Shown: one piece after another, positions 8,837 to 17,176 of the stretch | How the letters are laid out: the number at the start of each line of letters is the position of its first letter | How positions within the stretch are numbered: position 1 is the first letter of the stretch | Source of the DNA: Meridianimarinicoccus marinus | GTDB taxonomy: Bacteria > Pseudomonadota > Alphaproteobacteria > Rhodobacterales > Rhodobacteraceae | Reading direction: 5' to 3' | DNA length: 64,000 nucleotides | NCBI RefSeq assembly: GCF_040689105.1 | Contig: NZ_JBFBVU010000010.1 | Location: forward strand, 62,001 to 126,000 | Made by a program: the position numbers and the translations under genes | The notes under the pieces: generated by a model | Databases searched by the model: none | What the model was told of the DNA's origin: nothing | The model's input: only the letters and a program-made list of their open reading frames with translations

Positions 8837-9664
8837 TTACGCTCGGTCATACAACCGGTCCAGCGCGGCGGCGGGCAGCAGACCCTGCATCTGGGCGATC
8901 ACCCGCGTGGGCGTCGTCACCCGGTAGCGGCGGCGCGGGCGTTTCGCCGTCAGCGCATGGATCAGCGGCCGTGTCACCGCCGAGGGCGGCAATTGGAACG
9001 GGCTGTCGCCCGAGCCCTTGCGCAGCAGATCCAGCAGGCTGGCCTCATACTGGGCGACGCGCGGCGAGTTGCGCCAGTCGATCCAGCGTTCGAACTGCAA
9101 GATCGCGTTCTTGCGGAAATCGGTCCGAATCGGGCCGGGCTGGATCAGGCTGACGTGGATGCCGAATTCCCGCATCTCCAGCCGCAGCACATCCGAATAG
9201 CCCTCGATGGCGTATTTCGACGCCACATAGGCCCCGCGCCATTTCGCCGGCACGAAGCCCAGCACCGACGAGCACATGACGATCCGCCCCTGCCCCTGCG
9301 CCCGCATCGCCGGCAGCACCAGACGGGTCAATTCGTGCCAACCGAAGAAATTCACTTCGAACAGGTCGCGCAAGCCGTCGGTGGGGATATCCTCGACCGG
9401 GGCGGGCAGCGCATGGGCGCCGTTGTTAAACAGTGCGTCCAGCCGTCCGCCGGTGCGGGACAGGATCTCGCCCACCGCAGCGGTCATCGAACCGCTGTCG
9501 CGGTAATCCAGTTTCAGCGCCTCCAGCCCCGCGTCGCGCAGGCGGGCGGCATCGGCTTCGGCGCGGCAGGTGGCGAACACGCGCCACCCGGCGTCATGCA
9601 GCGCCCGGGCGGCATGGGCGCCAATGCCGGAACTGCACCCGGTGATCAATATCGTGCGGGACAT
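8837..9664 (-). CDS. Short-chain dehydrogenase/reductase
   Basis: This 275-residue classical SDR uses NAD(P)H; its substrate is unknown. The cofactor motif TGCSSGIG is at residues 8-15. The catalytic pair is in YVASKYAIEG, and the usual NNAG is replaced by NNGAH. The pattern with CSSVLGFVPAKWRGAYVASK resembles SDRs annotated as retinol-dehydrogenase-like or acyl-modifying enzymes, but no substrate can be assigned. The ATG at 9664 puts the Rossmann motif at the normal distance from the N-terminus. It is upstream of the HIG1 gene on the same strand. Confidence 0.88.
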   Translation of the reverse strand: MSRTILITGCSSGIGAHAARALHDAGWRVFATCRAEADAARLRDAGLEALKLDYRDSGSMTAAVGEILSRTGGRLDALFNNGAHALPAPVEDIPTDGLRDLFEVNFFGWHELTRLVLPAMRAQGQGRIVMCSSVLGFVPAKWRGAYVASKYAIEGYSDVLRLEMREFGIHVSLIQPGPIRTDFRKNAILQFERWIDWRNSPRVAQYEASLLDLLRKGSGDSPFQLPPSAVTRPLIHALTAKRPRRRYRVTTPTRVIAQMQGLLPAAALDRLYDRA

Positions 9665-9732
9665 GGCGGGGACGGCCCTTTCATTGCGGCTGGCCTGACC
9701 TGCCACGCGGACGGCGCAATCGCAAGCCGGGC

Positions 9733-10425
9733 CTAGGGCAGCGGCTGCAGGAATCGGCTGGCCATATAGACCGGCTGCCCGGTGTCCGGATGCGCGATGC
9801 TGCGCCAGCCGTCGCGTTCCTCGCCCAGCAGCACCACTTCATCGCCGAAATTCACGCGGCCCACCACCGGGTCGCCGACCGATGGCCCGGCCCGCAGATT
9901 GACCGTGGTGCCCAGCACCTGCGCGCGGGCGGGCTCACCTTCGGCCTCGGGCAGCGGCTCTGTGTCCGCCACTGCAACCACCTCGCCGCCGCCGACACTG
10001 GGGCGGGTCAGATCGGCGCCGGCCTCACCTTCGCTGCGGGCGCGCACCGAATCCGACAAGGCCAGCGCCCCGGCGGTGCCGGACCCGCTCAACCCGTCCA
10101 GACCAAGGGTCGGCAGTCTTTCGGCCAGTTCGGCGGCCAGTTCTTCGGCGGACACCTCGGGCAGATCTGCGACATCCTCAACCGGGGCCGCATCTGGTGC
10201 CGGATCAGGTGAAATCGACGTGTTCGCGGGGGCCGAAGCGGGGGTGCTGTCGGCCACGCTCGCGGCGCGTTCGGGCGCGGGCTCCACCGGCGGCGGGGCA
10301 TTTTCCTGCAGTTCCGCGGCCCTTTCCAGCACATGCGGCGGCTTCGGCCCGTCCTCCGGCTCCGGCGCGAAATAGAAGGCAATGAAAATGGCCATCGCCA
10401 GCAGGACCGTCAACTTGAACCCCAT
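9733..10425 (-). CDS. Membrane-anchored SH3-domain protein
   Basis: The 230-residue protein has an N-terminal membrane anchor at residues 2-20 and a long Pro/Ala/Glu-rich linker. A bacterial SH3 domain (about 165-230) contains TTVNLRAGPSVGDPVVGRV and GWRSI. Such domains usually bind peptidoglycan or mediate protein contacts in the periplasm. The ATG at 10425 has AAGGAA at a good distance; a GTG two codons upstream is possible. It is divergent from parC. Confidence 0.8.
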   Translation of the reverse strand: MGFKLTVLLAMAIFIAFYFAPEPEDGPKPPHVLERAAELQENAPPPVEPAPERAASVADSTPASAPANTSISPDPAPDAAPVEDVADLPEVSAEELAAELAERLPTLGLDGLSGSGTAGALALSDSVRARSEGEAGADLTRPSVGGGEVVAVADTEPLPEAEGEPARAQVLGTTVNLRAGPSVGDPVVGRVNFGDEVVLLGEERDGWRSIAHPDTGQPVYMASRFLQPLP

Positions 10426-10558
10426 ATGCACAATTCCTTGGTGAGCCGCCAGATTATCGTACCCATTCTGCCCTGAGTTACCAGTAGTCAGCTAGCCCGG
10501 ATGTCCTTGCCTGCAAGCGCCGCTTTACCGCCCCCGCGCCGCCCGCTAAACCGTGATC

Positions 10559-12814
10559 ATGAACACGCCCGAGACGCCCCAAGAACATTCCGAACCGCTG
10601 CGCCGCGCGATCGGCAGCCGCTATCTGACCTATGCGCTGTCGACGATCATGCACCGCGCCCTGCCCGATGCCCGCGACGGGCTGAAGCCGGTGCACCGGC
10701 GCATCCTGTATGCAATGCGAGAGCTGCGGCTGGCGTCGAACGGCGGCTTCCGCAAGTCGGCCAAGATCTCGGGCGACGTGATGGGCAACTATCACCCGCA
10801 TGGCGACGCCGCGATTTACGATGCCATGGCGCGTCTGGCGCAGGATTTCGTGATCCGCTATCCGCTGGTCGACGGTCAGGGCAATTTCGGCAACATCGAC
10901 GGCGACAACCCGGCGGCCGCCCGCTATACCGAGGCCCGCATGACCGCCGCCGCCGAGGCGCTGCTGGACGGGCTGGCCGAGGATGCGGTGGATTACCGCG
11001 ACAACTATGACGGCACGCTGCAGGAACCCGAGGTTCTGCCGGCGGCTTTTCCCAACCTTTTGGCGAACGGCTCCAGCGGTATTGCCGTGGGGATGGCGAC
11101 CAACATCCCACCGCACAATCTGGATGAGCTTTGCGCCGCCTGCCTGCATCTCATCAAGGCGCCCAACGCCCATGACGAAACACTTGTCGACCTGATCCCC
11201 GGCCCGGATTTCCCCACCGGCGGTGTCATCGTCGAACCACGCGAGAGCATTCTTGAAACCTATCGCACCGGACGCGGGGCTTTCCGCCTGCGCTCGCGCT
11301 GGGAGATCGAGGAAATGGGCCGCGGCCAGTGGCAGATCGTGGTCACCGAAATCCCCTATCAGGTGCAGAAATCCAAGCTGATCGAAAAGCTGGCCGAGCT
11401 GATCCAGGCCAAGCGGGTGCCGATCCTGGGCGATGTGCGGGACGAAAGCGCCGATGACGTGCGCATCGTGCTGGAACCGAAGTCGCGCAACGTCGATGCC
11501 GATGTGCTGATGAGCACCCTGTTCCGCCTGTCCGATCTGGAAATCCGCTTCTCGCTGAACATGAACGTGCTGATCGACGGGCGCACCCCCAAGGTCTGCT
11601 CGCTGAAAGAGGTTCTGCGCGCCTTCCTGGACCATCGCCGCGAGGTGCTGATCCGCCGCTCGCAGCACCGGCTGGAAAAGATCGACCACCGGCTGGAGGT
11701 GCTGGAAGGCTATATGGTCGCCTTCCTGAACCTGGACCGGGTGATCGAGATCATCCGCTATGACGATCATCCCAAGGCCAAGCTGATCGAGGAATTCACC
11801 CTGACCGAAGTGCAGGCTGAGGCGATCCTCAACATGCGTCTGCGCTCGCTGCGCAAGCTGGAAGAAATGGAGTTGCGCAACGAGCGCGACGCGCTGCTGA
11901 AGGAACGCGCCGATCTGGTGGACCTTCTGGAGAGCGACGAGTTGCAATGGAGCCGGATCTCGGACGAATTGCGCGAGGTGCGCAAGAAGTTCGGTGCCAA
12001 GGCCCCAGGCGGCGCCCGGCGCACCAAGTTCTCGGAACTGACTGAAGTGGCCGAAGTGCCGCTGGAAGCCATGATCGACCGCGAGCCGATCACCGTGGTC
12101 TGCTCGAAAATGGGCTGGATAAGGGCGATGAAGGGCCATGTGGCGCTGGACGGCCCACTGAAGTTCAAGGACGGCGACGAAAGCCGTTTCGTCTTCCATG
12201 CCGAAACCACCGACAAGCTGCTGGTGTTCGGCTCCAACGGGCGCTTCTACACGCTGTCGGCGGCCAATCTGCCCGGCGGCCGCGGCATGGGCGAGCCGCT
12301 GCGCCTGATGGTGGATCTGCCCAATGACGTCGAGATCATCGACCTGTTCCTGCATGTGCCGGGTCGCAAGCTGATCCTGGCCTCCAACACCGGCGACGGG
12401 TTCGTGGTGACCGAGGACGAGGTGCTGGCCCAGACCCGCAGCGGCAAACAGGCGCTGAACGTCAAGGAGCCGGCGCGCGCGGCACTGTGCCGCGCCGTGC
12501 GCGGCGATCACGTCGCCGTGGTCAGTCAGAACGGCAAGCTGCTGGCCTTCCCGGTCGAGGAACTGCCCGAGATGGTGCGCGGCAAGGGCGTGCGGCTGCA
12601 AAAGTACAACATGGCGCGCGGGCGGCAGGGCAGCCTGGAACTGGACGGCGGTCTGGCCGACCTGACGACCTTCGACGTGGAACAGGGGCTCAGTTGGCAG
12701 ACGCCGAACGGGCAGACCCGCCGCGAGCCGGACGTTGCGCAATGGTTGGGCAAACGGGCCGGCGTTGGCCGACAGGTTCCGCGCGGCTTTCCAAAGGATC
12801 GCAAGTTCACCTGA
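10559..12814 (+). CDS. parC: DNA topoisomerase IV subunit A
   Basis: This 751-residue type IIA topoisomerase A subunit decatenates daughter chromosomes together with ParE. The N-terminal domain shows YALSTIMHRALPDARDGLKP, the DNA-cleaving Tyr123 in ARYTEAR, and YHPHGDAAIYDAM. The C-terminal beta-pinwheel is short and ends without the GyrA box, which supports ParC over GyrA. The position equivalent to E. coli Ser80 is Ala84, a change associated with reduced quinolone sensitivity in some bacteria. Start choice: ATG at 10559; a GTG two codons earlier is possible. A very long open frame on the opposite strand is a composition artefact. Confidence 0.95.
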   Translation: MNTPETPQEHSEPLRRAIGSRYLTYALSTIMHRALPDARDGLKPVHRRILYAMRELRLASNGGFRKSAKISGDVMGNYHPHGDAAIYDAMARLAQDFVIRYPLVDGQGNFGNIDGDNPAAARYTEARMTAAAEALLDGLAEDAVDYRDNYDGTLQEPEVLPAAFPNLLANGSSGIAVGMATNIPPHNLDELCAACLHLIKAPNAHDETLVDLIPGPDFPTGGVIVEPRESILETYRTGRGAFRLRSRWEIEEMGRGQWQIVVTEIPYQVQKSKLIEKLAELIQAKRVPILGDVRDESADDVRIVLEPKSRNVDADVLMSTLFRLSDLEIRFSLNMNVLIDGRTPKVCSLKEVLRAFLDHRREVLIRRSQHRLEKIDHRLEVLEGYMVAFLNLDRVIEIIRYDDHPKAKLIEEFTLTEVQAEAILNMRLRSLRKLEEMELRNERDALLKERADLVDLLESDELQWSRISDELREVRKKFGAKAPGGARRTKFSELTEVAEVPLEAMIDREPITVVCSKMGWIRAMKGHVALDGPLKFKDGDESRFVFHAETTDKLLVFGSNGRFYTLSAANLPGGRGMGEPLRLMVDLPNDVEIIDLFLHVPGRKLILASNTGDGFVVTEDEVLAQTRSGKQALNVKEPARAALCRAVRGDHVAVVSQNGKLLAFPVEELPEMVRGKGVRLQKYNMARGRQGSLELDGGLADLTTFDVEQGLSWQTPNGQTRREPDVAQWLGKRAGVGRQVPRGFPKDRKFT

Positions 12815-12924
12815 GGCGACGCAACGGAAGGCTGAAAACGCTTTCCCTTCGGGCATGATCTTCGCATGATTCTTATAGGAAAACCCGCCCGGTTCCTGCA
12901 CCGCGCGGCAAGAGGCAAGGGAAT

Positions 12925-13881
12925 ATGGCACATCCGGCCATTCTGACGATCACCCTGAACCCGGCGCTGGACCTGTCCTCGCAAGTGGATCAGGTCCGCG
13001 CGGGCGACAAGCTGCGCTGCGCCCCGCCGCGTCGCGATCCGGGCGGCGGCGGGATCAACGTCAGCCGCGCCATCCGTCACATGGGCGGCGAAAGCCTTGC
13101 CGTGGTGGCCCTTGGCGGCGCCACCGGCGAAGCGGTGCGCCAGATGATGACTGCCGAGGGCCTCAGCCTGCGCGTCTTGCCGCTGCCGGGCGAAACCCGG
13201 CAAAGCCTGTCGGTGACCGATCAATCCAACAACGATCAGTACCGTTTCGTGATGCCCGGTCCCGATTGGCAGGAAACTGAGGTCGAGGCCCTGCTGGACC
13301 TGTGCGCCACCCTGCCCGGACCCGCCACGCTGGCGGTGCTCAGCGGCTCGCTGCCACCCGGCGTTGCGCCCAGCCTGCCGCATCGCATATGCGCGGCGCT
13401 GGAGGCCACCGGGGCGCGGATGATCATCGACACCTCGGGCGCGGGCCTTGTGCGCCTTGCCCGCGCGCCGCAGGAGCAGCGCCCCATGGTGCTGCGCTTC
13501 GACAATCAGGAAGCCGAGGAACTGTCCGGCACCACCCTGGACAGCCCAGAAGCGACGGCGGATCTGGCGGAGGATCTTGTGCGGCGCGGCGTGGCCGATG
13601 CGGTGGTCATCGCATGCGGGGCCGAGGGCAACGTGCTGTGCGACGGCAGCCGCCGGCTGCTGTGCCGCCCGGTGCCGGTGCCGGTGCGCAGCAAGGTGGG
13701 CGCCGGGGACAGTTTCGTCGGCGCTTTCGCCCTGACCCTGTCGCGCGGCGGCGATCTGGCCGAGGCCCTGCATCACGGCACCGCTGCCGCCAATGCCGCG
13801 GTGATGACCGACGCCACCGAATTGTGCCGGGCCGAAGATGTGGAACGTCTGTATCCGGGCTGTCAGCTGTCCGAGGTCTAG
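12925..13881 (+). CDS. PfkB-family sugar kinase (1-phosphofructokinase/PfkB type)
   Basis: The 318-residue ribokinase-fold kinase begins ILTITLNPALDLS, as in PfkB/FruK hexose-phosphate kinases. GGGGINVSRAI binds the sugar, and GAGDSFVGAFAL holds the catalytic aspartate and the anion hole. The closest described enzymes phosphorylate fructose 6-phosphate, fructose 1-phosphate or tagatose 6-phosphate; the exact substrate cannot be read from the sequence. It lies 110 bp after parC and converges on the acyltransferase gene. Confidence 0.88.
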   Translation: MAHPAILTITLNPALDLSSQVDQVRAGDKLRCAPPRRDPGGGGINVSRAIRHMGGESLAVVALGGATGEAVRQMMTAEGLSLRVLPLPGETRQSLSVTDQSNNDQYRFVMPGPDWQETEVEALLDLCATLPGPATLAVLSGSLPPGVAPSLPHRICAALEATGARMIIDTSGAGLVRLARAPQEQRPMVLRFDNQEAEELSGTTLDSPEATADLAEDLVRRGVADAVVIACGAEGNVLCDGSRRLLCRPVPVPVRSKVGAGDSFVGAFALTLSRGGDLAEALHHGTAAANAAVMTDATELCRAEDVERLYPGCQLSEV

Positions 13882-13893
13882 GCCTTAGACCTC
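13873..13893. repeat. Inverted repeat at convergent gene ends
   Basis: GAGGTCTA and TAGACCTC are perfect inverse copies with a GGCCT loop. Each arm is the last codons and stop of one gene (both proteins end Glu-Val), so the repeat is shared by pfkB and the acyltransferase. It may serve as a weak bidirectional terminator; there is no T run. Confidence 0.45.
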
Positions 13894-14796
13894 GCGCAGC
13901 GCCAGCGTCTGTTCCCGCAGCCAGGCGACCAGGCCGCGCGGATTGGAACTCCACCGCTGAATGTCGTCGCCGGGGAACGGATGGCCGACCACCGGGCGTT
14001 GCGGCTTGTTCAGCGCATGCACGACCTCGTGGATCAACAGCCCCTGACGCAGGGTCGCCGATACCTGGTTGGCGATCTGATAGGCACGGCTGTTCTGGCC
14101 GGGGAAGAACACCGGCACCACCCTGGCTTTGCTGCGCTGGATCATCTTGGCGGTAAACGGGTTCCAGTCCCGCTCCACCGCCGGGCCCATCAGGGTTTCG
14201 GACGAGGCCACAACACCCGAGGGAAACAGCACGATGACCCCGCCGTCGGCCAGGTGATCCATCGAACGGCGGCGCATTTCCAGGTTCTGCTGCAGCGCGT
14301 CCGGCTCATGCGGGAACGGCACCGGGATCATGAACTCGCGGATTTCCTCGACCCCGGTCAGAAGCGAGCGGGTCAGGATCTTGTAGTCTTGACGTACCCG
14401 TCCGATCAGTTCGGCCAGAACCATGCCGTCCACCAGCCCATGCGGATGATTGGCGACGATGATTACCGGCCCCTTTTCGGGGATGCGGCGGATCTGGTCG
14501 TCTGGGGTGGTCAACTCGATGCCCATGGTCGCCAGCGCCTTGCGCCAGAACGCCTGCCCCATGGGCACGCCCTCGCGCTCGAACTGGCGGATCAGGCGCA
14601 GCAGAGTCAGCTTGCCGGTGGCCCATTCCATCGACTTGATCAGCGTGGTCTGGAAGCCGTTGTCGAAGGTCGAGGCATAGGACAGCTTGCGCTTGTCATA
14701 GGGTACATAGTCCGCGGGCAGGGTCACCGGTTCGCCACGCCGGCTGGCCCGCAGACGCGCCCGTTGTCCAATGTTGGCCCCCTGGATATCGGCCAT
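13885..14796 (-). CDS. Lysophospholipid acyltransferase family protein
   Basis: The 303-residue protein has the PlsC-like acyltransferase signature IIVANHPHGLVDG near residue 115, followed by a segment ending LFPSGVVA, equivalent to the family FPEG block. The spacing H-x5-D resembles the hemolysin-like LPLAT subgroup rather than canonical PlsC (H-x4-D). It probably acylates a lyso-lipid at the inner membrane; the acceptor is unknown. Its start overlaps the ptsH stop by one base, so it belongs to the transcript of the regulatory PTS genes, an unexpected partner. Confidence 0.85.
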   Translation of the reverse strand: MADIQGANIGQRARLRASRRGEPVTLPADYVPYDKRKLSYASTFDNGFQTTLIKSMEWATGKLTLLRLIRQFEREGVPMGQAFWRKALATMGIELTTPDDQIRRIPEKGPVIIVANHPHGLVDGMVLAELIGRVRQDYKILTRSLLTGVEEIREFMIPVPFPHEPDALQQNLEMRRRSMDHLADGGVIVLFPSGVVASSETLMGPAVERDWNPFTAKMIQRSKARVVPVFFPGQNSRAYQIANQVSATLRQGLLIHEVVHALNKPQRPVVGHPFPGDDIQRWSSNPRGLVAWLREQTLALREV

Positions 14797-15074
14797 TACA
14801 TCTCCTCGCCGAATCGGTCGGCGACCAGCGCCTCGACCGCGCCGGCAAGTTCCTCGGCCTGGGGTCCGCGGGTTTCCACGGTGATGCTGGTGCCCTTGGA
14901 CGCGGCCAGCATCAGCAGTCCCATGATGCTGTCGCCCCCGGCGCTCATCCCGTCGCGGGACACTTCCGCCGAGGCGTCATAGGCTTCTACAACCTCGACA
15001 AGTTTCGCCGAGGCCCGCGCGTGCAGGCCCTTTTCATTGATGATGCGGAGCGTCTTGCGAATGGAATCAGTCAT
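14796..15074 (-). CDS. ptsH: HPr-family phosphocarrier protein
   Basis: This 92-residue HPr has the phosphorylatable His18 in KGLHARASAK and a regulatory Ser49 in GGDSIMGLL, which is the target of HprK. It passes phosphate from enzyme I to EIIA. No sugar-specific membrane PTS component is present in the window, which points to a regulatory phosphorelay. It lies 9 bp from the EIIA gene and overlaps the following acyltransferase by one base. Confidence 0.95.
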   Translation of the reverse strand: MTDSIRKTLRIINEKGLHARASAKLVEVVEAYDASAEVSRDGMSAGGDSIMGLLMLAASKGTSITVETRGPQAEELAGAVEALVADRFGEEM

Positions 15075-15083
15075 GTCCGCACG

Positions 15084-15476
15084 TCAATTGCCGAAAGCGT
15101 CAAAGCAATCAAGGTATTTCCGCCCGGCCTGCAAGGCGTTGTCCACCGCTTCAGGGACGGTGCGGTCGCGCACCTTGACCAGTTTGATGAGCAGGGGAAG
15201 ATTGGCACCGTAGATGATCCGCCGGTTGGCGCGCTCGCAGGCCGGCAGAGACAGGTTCGAGGGCGAGCCGCCGAACATGTCGGTCACAACGATCACCCCG
15301 TCGCCGCTGTCCACCGCATCGGCCGCGGCCTCGATCTCGGCGCGCTTGGCGTCCCGGTCCTCGTTCACGGCGATTGCAATGGCCCGCATCTTGTCCTGGG
15401 GTCCCAGCACGTGTTCGACGGCGGCAAGATACTCGCGCGCCAAACCCCCATGGGCCACAATGACAATTCCGATCAT
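15084..15476 (-). CDS. PTS EIIA component, mannose-type fold
   Basis: The 130-residue EIIA-Man-like protein has the phosphorylation site His9 in IVIVAHGGLA and the fold motif VVTDMFGGSPSNLS. It accepts phosphate from HPr. With no EIIB/C/D genes near, it is taken as a signalling EIIA (often called manX, ptsIIA or ptsL in alphaproteobacteria). The ATG at 15476 overlaps the rapZ stop as ATGA. Confidence 0.93.
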   Translation of the reverse strand: MIGIVIVAHGGLAREYLAAVEHVLGPQDKMRAIAIAVNEDRDAKRAEIEAAADAVDSGDGVIVVTDMFGGSPSNLSLPACERANRRIIYGANLPLLIKLVKVRDRTVPEAVDNALQAGRKYLDCFDAFGN

Positions 15477-16393
15477 CGGGGCGCCTCCGCCACCTGCGCG
15501 GCCATCATGGCGCTGCGCCGTTCCAATTCGTGATGCCGAAGGCTGACCTTCCACCCGTTGTCGCCAAGCCGGCGAGCCAGGGCTTCGGCCAGCGCGACCG
15601 AGCGGTGCTGCCCGCCGGTGCAACCGAAACCAATCGACAGGTGTGACTTGCCCTCCGCCGTATAGGCCGGCAACAGGAATTCTGAAAGATCGTTAACTTT
15701 GTCGAAAAATGGGGCATATCGGTCATCCGTGCCGATGAAGGCCGCAACGCGCGGGTCGCGTCCGTCCAGCGCCCGCAGCGACACATCCCAATAAGGGTTT
15801 TTCAGGAACCGGCAGTCGAACACCATGTCGATCCCGCGCGGCATCCCGCGCTTGTAGCTGAACGAGTGCAGCACCAGCGCCATGCGCTGCGCGCCGTCCG
15901 GTTCGAACCAGCGCCCCAGTTCCGCCTTCAGGTCGTGCGGCGTCTGCGCCGAGGTGTCGATCAGGATGTCGGCCAGCGCCCGGATCGGCAGCAGCAACTC
16001 CTGCTCGCGCATGATCCCTTGCGCCGGGGTTTCCGCCGGGGCCAGCGGATGCCGCCGCCGGGTTTCGGAATAGCGCCGCTCAAGCACCGCCGCCTCGGCA
16101 TCCAGATACAGCACCTCGACCCGCGCCCCGCCGCCGCGCAACTGTTCGATCAGATCCTGAAACGCGGCGACCGAGAAATCCCGGTTGCGCACATCGACCC
16201 CCAGCACCAGGACGCGCCCCAGGGCCGGGCCGTCCAGCAGGCGCGGCACCAGCGACAGCGGCAGATTGTCGATCGCCTCGCAGCCCAGATCCTCCAGCGC
16301 CCGCACGGCGGTCGTCCGCCCGGCTCCGGACGGGCCGGTCACCAGGATGATCCGGGCAGTGGCTTGGGATGGCGCAGCTGTAGCGTGGCTCAT
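15473..16393 (-). CDS. rapZ: RapZ-family nucleotide-binding adapter protein
   Basis: The 306-residue protein matches RapZ/YvcJ: an N-terminal P-loop (VTGPSGAGRTTAV), CEAIDNLPLSL, SFSYKRGMPRGIDMVFDCRFL, and C-terminal IGCTGG-type motif written here as GFGCTGGQHRSV. In enterobacteria it directs RNase E to GlmZ; in alphaproteobacteria the target is not established. The ATG at 16393 overlaps the hprK stop as ATGA. It sits between hprK and the EIIA gene in the conserved regulatory PTS block. Confidence 0.95.
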   Translation of the reverse strand: MSHATAAPSQATARIILVTGPSGAGRTTAVRALEDLGCEAIDNLPLSLVPRLLDGPALGRVLVLGVDVRNRDFSVAAFQDLIEQLRGGGARVEVLYLDAEAAVLERRYSETRRRHPLAPAETPAQGIMREQELLLPIRALADILIDTSAQTPHDLKAELGRWFEPDGAQRMALVLHSFSYKRGMPRGIDMVFDCRFLKNPYWDVSLRALDGRDPRVAAFIGTDDRYAPFFDKVNDLSEFLLPAYTAEGKSHLSIGFGCTGGQHRSVALAEALARRLGDNGWKVSLRHHELERRSAMMAAQVAEAPR

Positions 16394-16833
16394 TGCAGAC
16401 TTTCGTGGTGTCCCCGAATAAATTGCAGCAAGGCTGCCCCGAAATGGCCAGTCTCGCACTTATGTATCAAGGTGACGTTGTGTCCGAGAACACAGGTTGT
16501 GGCCGGTTGTGGCAATCGTGCGGTTTCGACCGGCACCATCCGCACCACCAGGCGCAGGGGGGTCGGTCCGGCCAGGCGGGCGGGCAGCAGGCCAACGCCG
16601 CGCGCCTCGATCCGCGCCGGAAGCGTGGGCGGCGCGCTGGCCAACACCCGGTCGCCGTCGCGTTCCAGCAAGGTCCGGTCATCGGCCACCAGTTCGGCAC
16701 CATGGGCCATCAGTTCCAGCCCCAGCGCCGATTTTCCCGACCCGGACGGCCCTTCGATCATCACCGCAACGCCGCACAGCGCGACCGTGGTCGCATGGCG
16801 GATTTCGCGGGAATCGGTCGTGATGTCGATCAT
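16390..16833 (-). CDS. hprK: HPr kinase/phosphorylase, short alphaproteobacterial form
   Basis: The 147-residue protein covers only the catalytic domain of HprK; Gram-positive enzymes are about 310 residues. The P-loop GPSGSGKS is at 28-35, ADDRTLL follows, and the signature region reads IEARGVGLLPARL. It phosphorylates the regulatory serine of HPr. It is first in the block hprK-rapZ-EIIA-ptsH. In many relatives the two-component genes chvG-chvI lie between pckA and hprK; here they do not. Confidence 0.93.
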   Translation of the reverse strand: MIDITTDSREIRHATTVALCGVAVMIEGPSGSGKSALGLELMAHGAELVADDRTLLERDGDRVLASAPPTLPARIEARGVGLLPARLAGPTPLRLVVRMVPVETARLPQPATTCVLGHNVTLIHKCETGHFGAALLQFIRGHHESLQ

Positions 16834-17176
16834 GAAGGCCTCTGGTTGACGCCAGCTTCCCCTACTTTCGCAGTCGCAGCAAGTGCCTGTGACATGTCAG
16901 GAAATCAACAACCGTTGAGCGGGTTTCCGCGCCCCTCTGCAACAAAAGACCACGGGCTGTCATACTTGTGCTAATTTGGTTGCGCAAACATGACTGTGAT
17001 GGCGCTAAACTCGCATTTCCGGCCTGTTTCGGGCGCGAGGCCTCATGCTATATGCGCGGGGTCGGTCCATGCCGGTCCGGCCAGCGTTGCATCACATCTC
17101 TGTTCAGTACCCTCGTGTGCAGCGCCTGAAGATATCATCGACTGCCGCAAGACCGCGGTGCCTGGAGCACACTCAG
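16834..17176. promoter_or_regulatory. Divergent control region between hprK and pckA (343 bp)
   Basis: No gene is seen in this stretch. It contains two perfect short palindromes: TGACATGTCA at 16890-16899 and TTGCGCAA at 16980-16987. TTGCGC at 16980 is followed 17 bp later by CGCTAA, a weak promoter candidate for pckA. An open frame fused to the pckA reading frame starts at 17045 but lacks a ribosome site and family similarity. Confidence 0.4.

Noticed and set aside
10478..12931. Very long open frame on the minus strand across parC
   Set aside because: It is antisense to a clear, complete parC, is full of His, Gln and Ala, and has no family pattern. Such frames are common opposite GC-rich genes.
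17045..17176. N-terminal extension of PckA by 44 codons
   Set aside because: The extension lacks family similarity and a ribosome site; the ATG at 17177 has GGAG upstream and gives the usual length.
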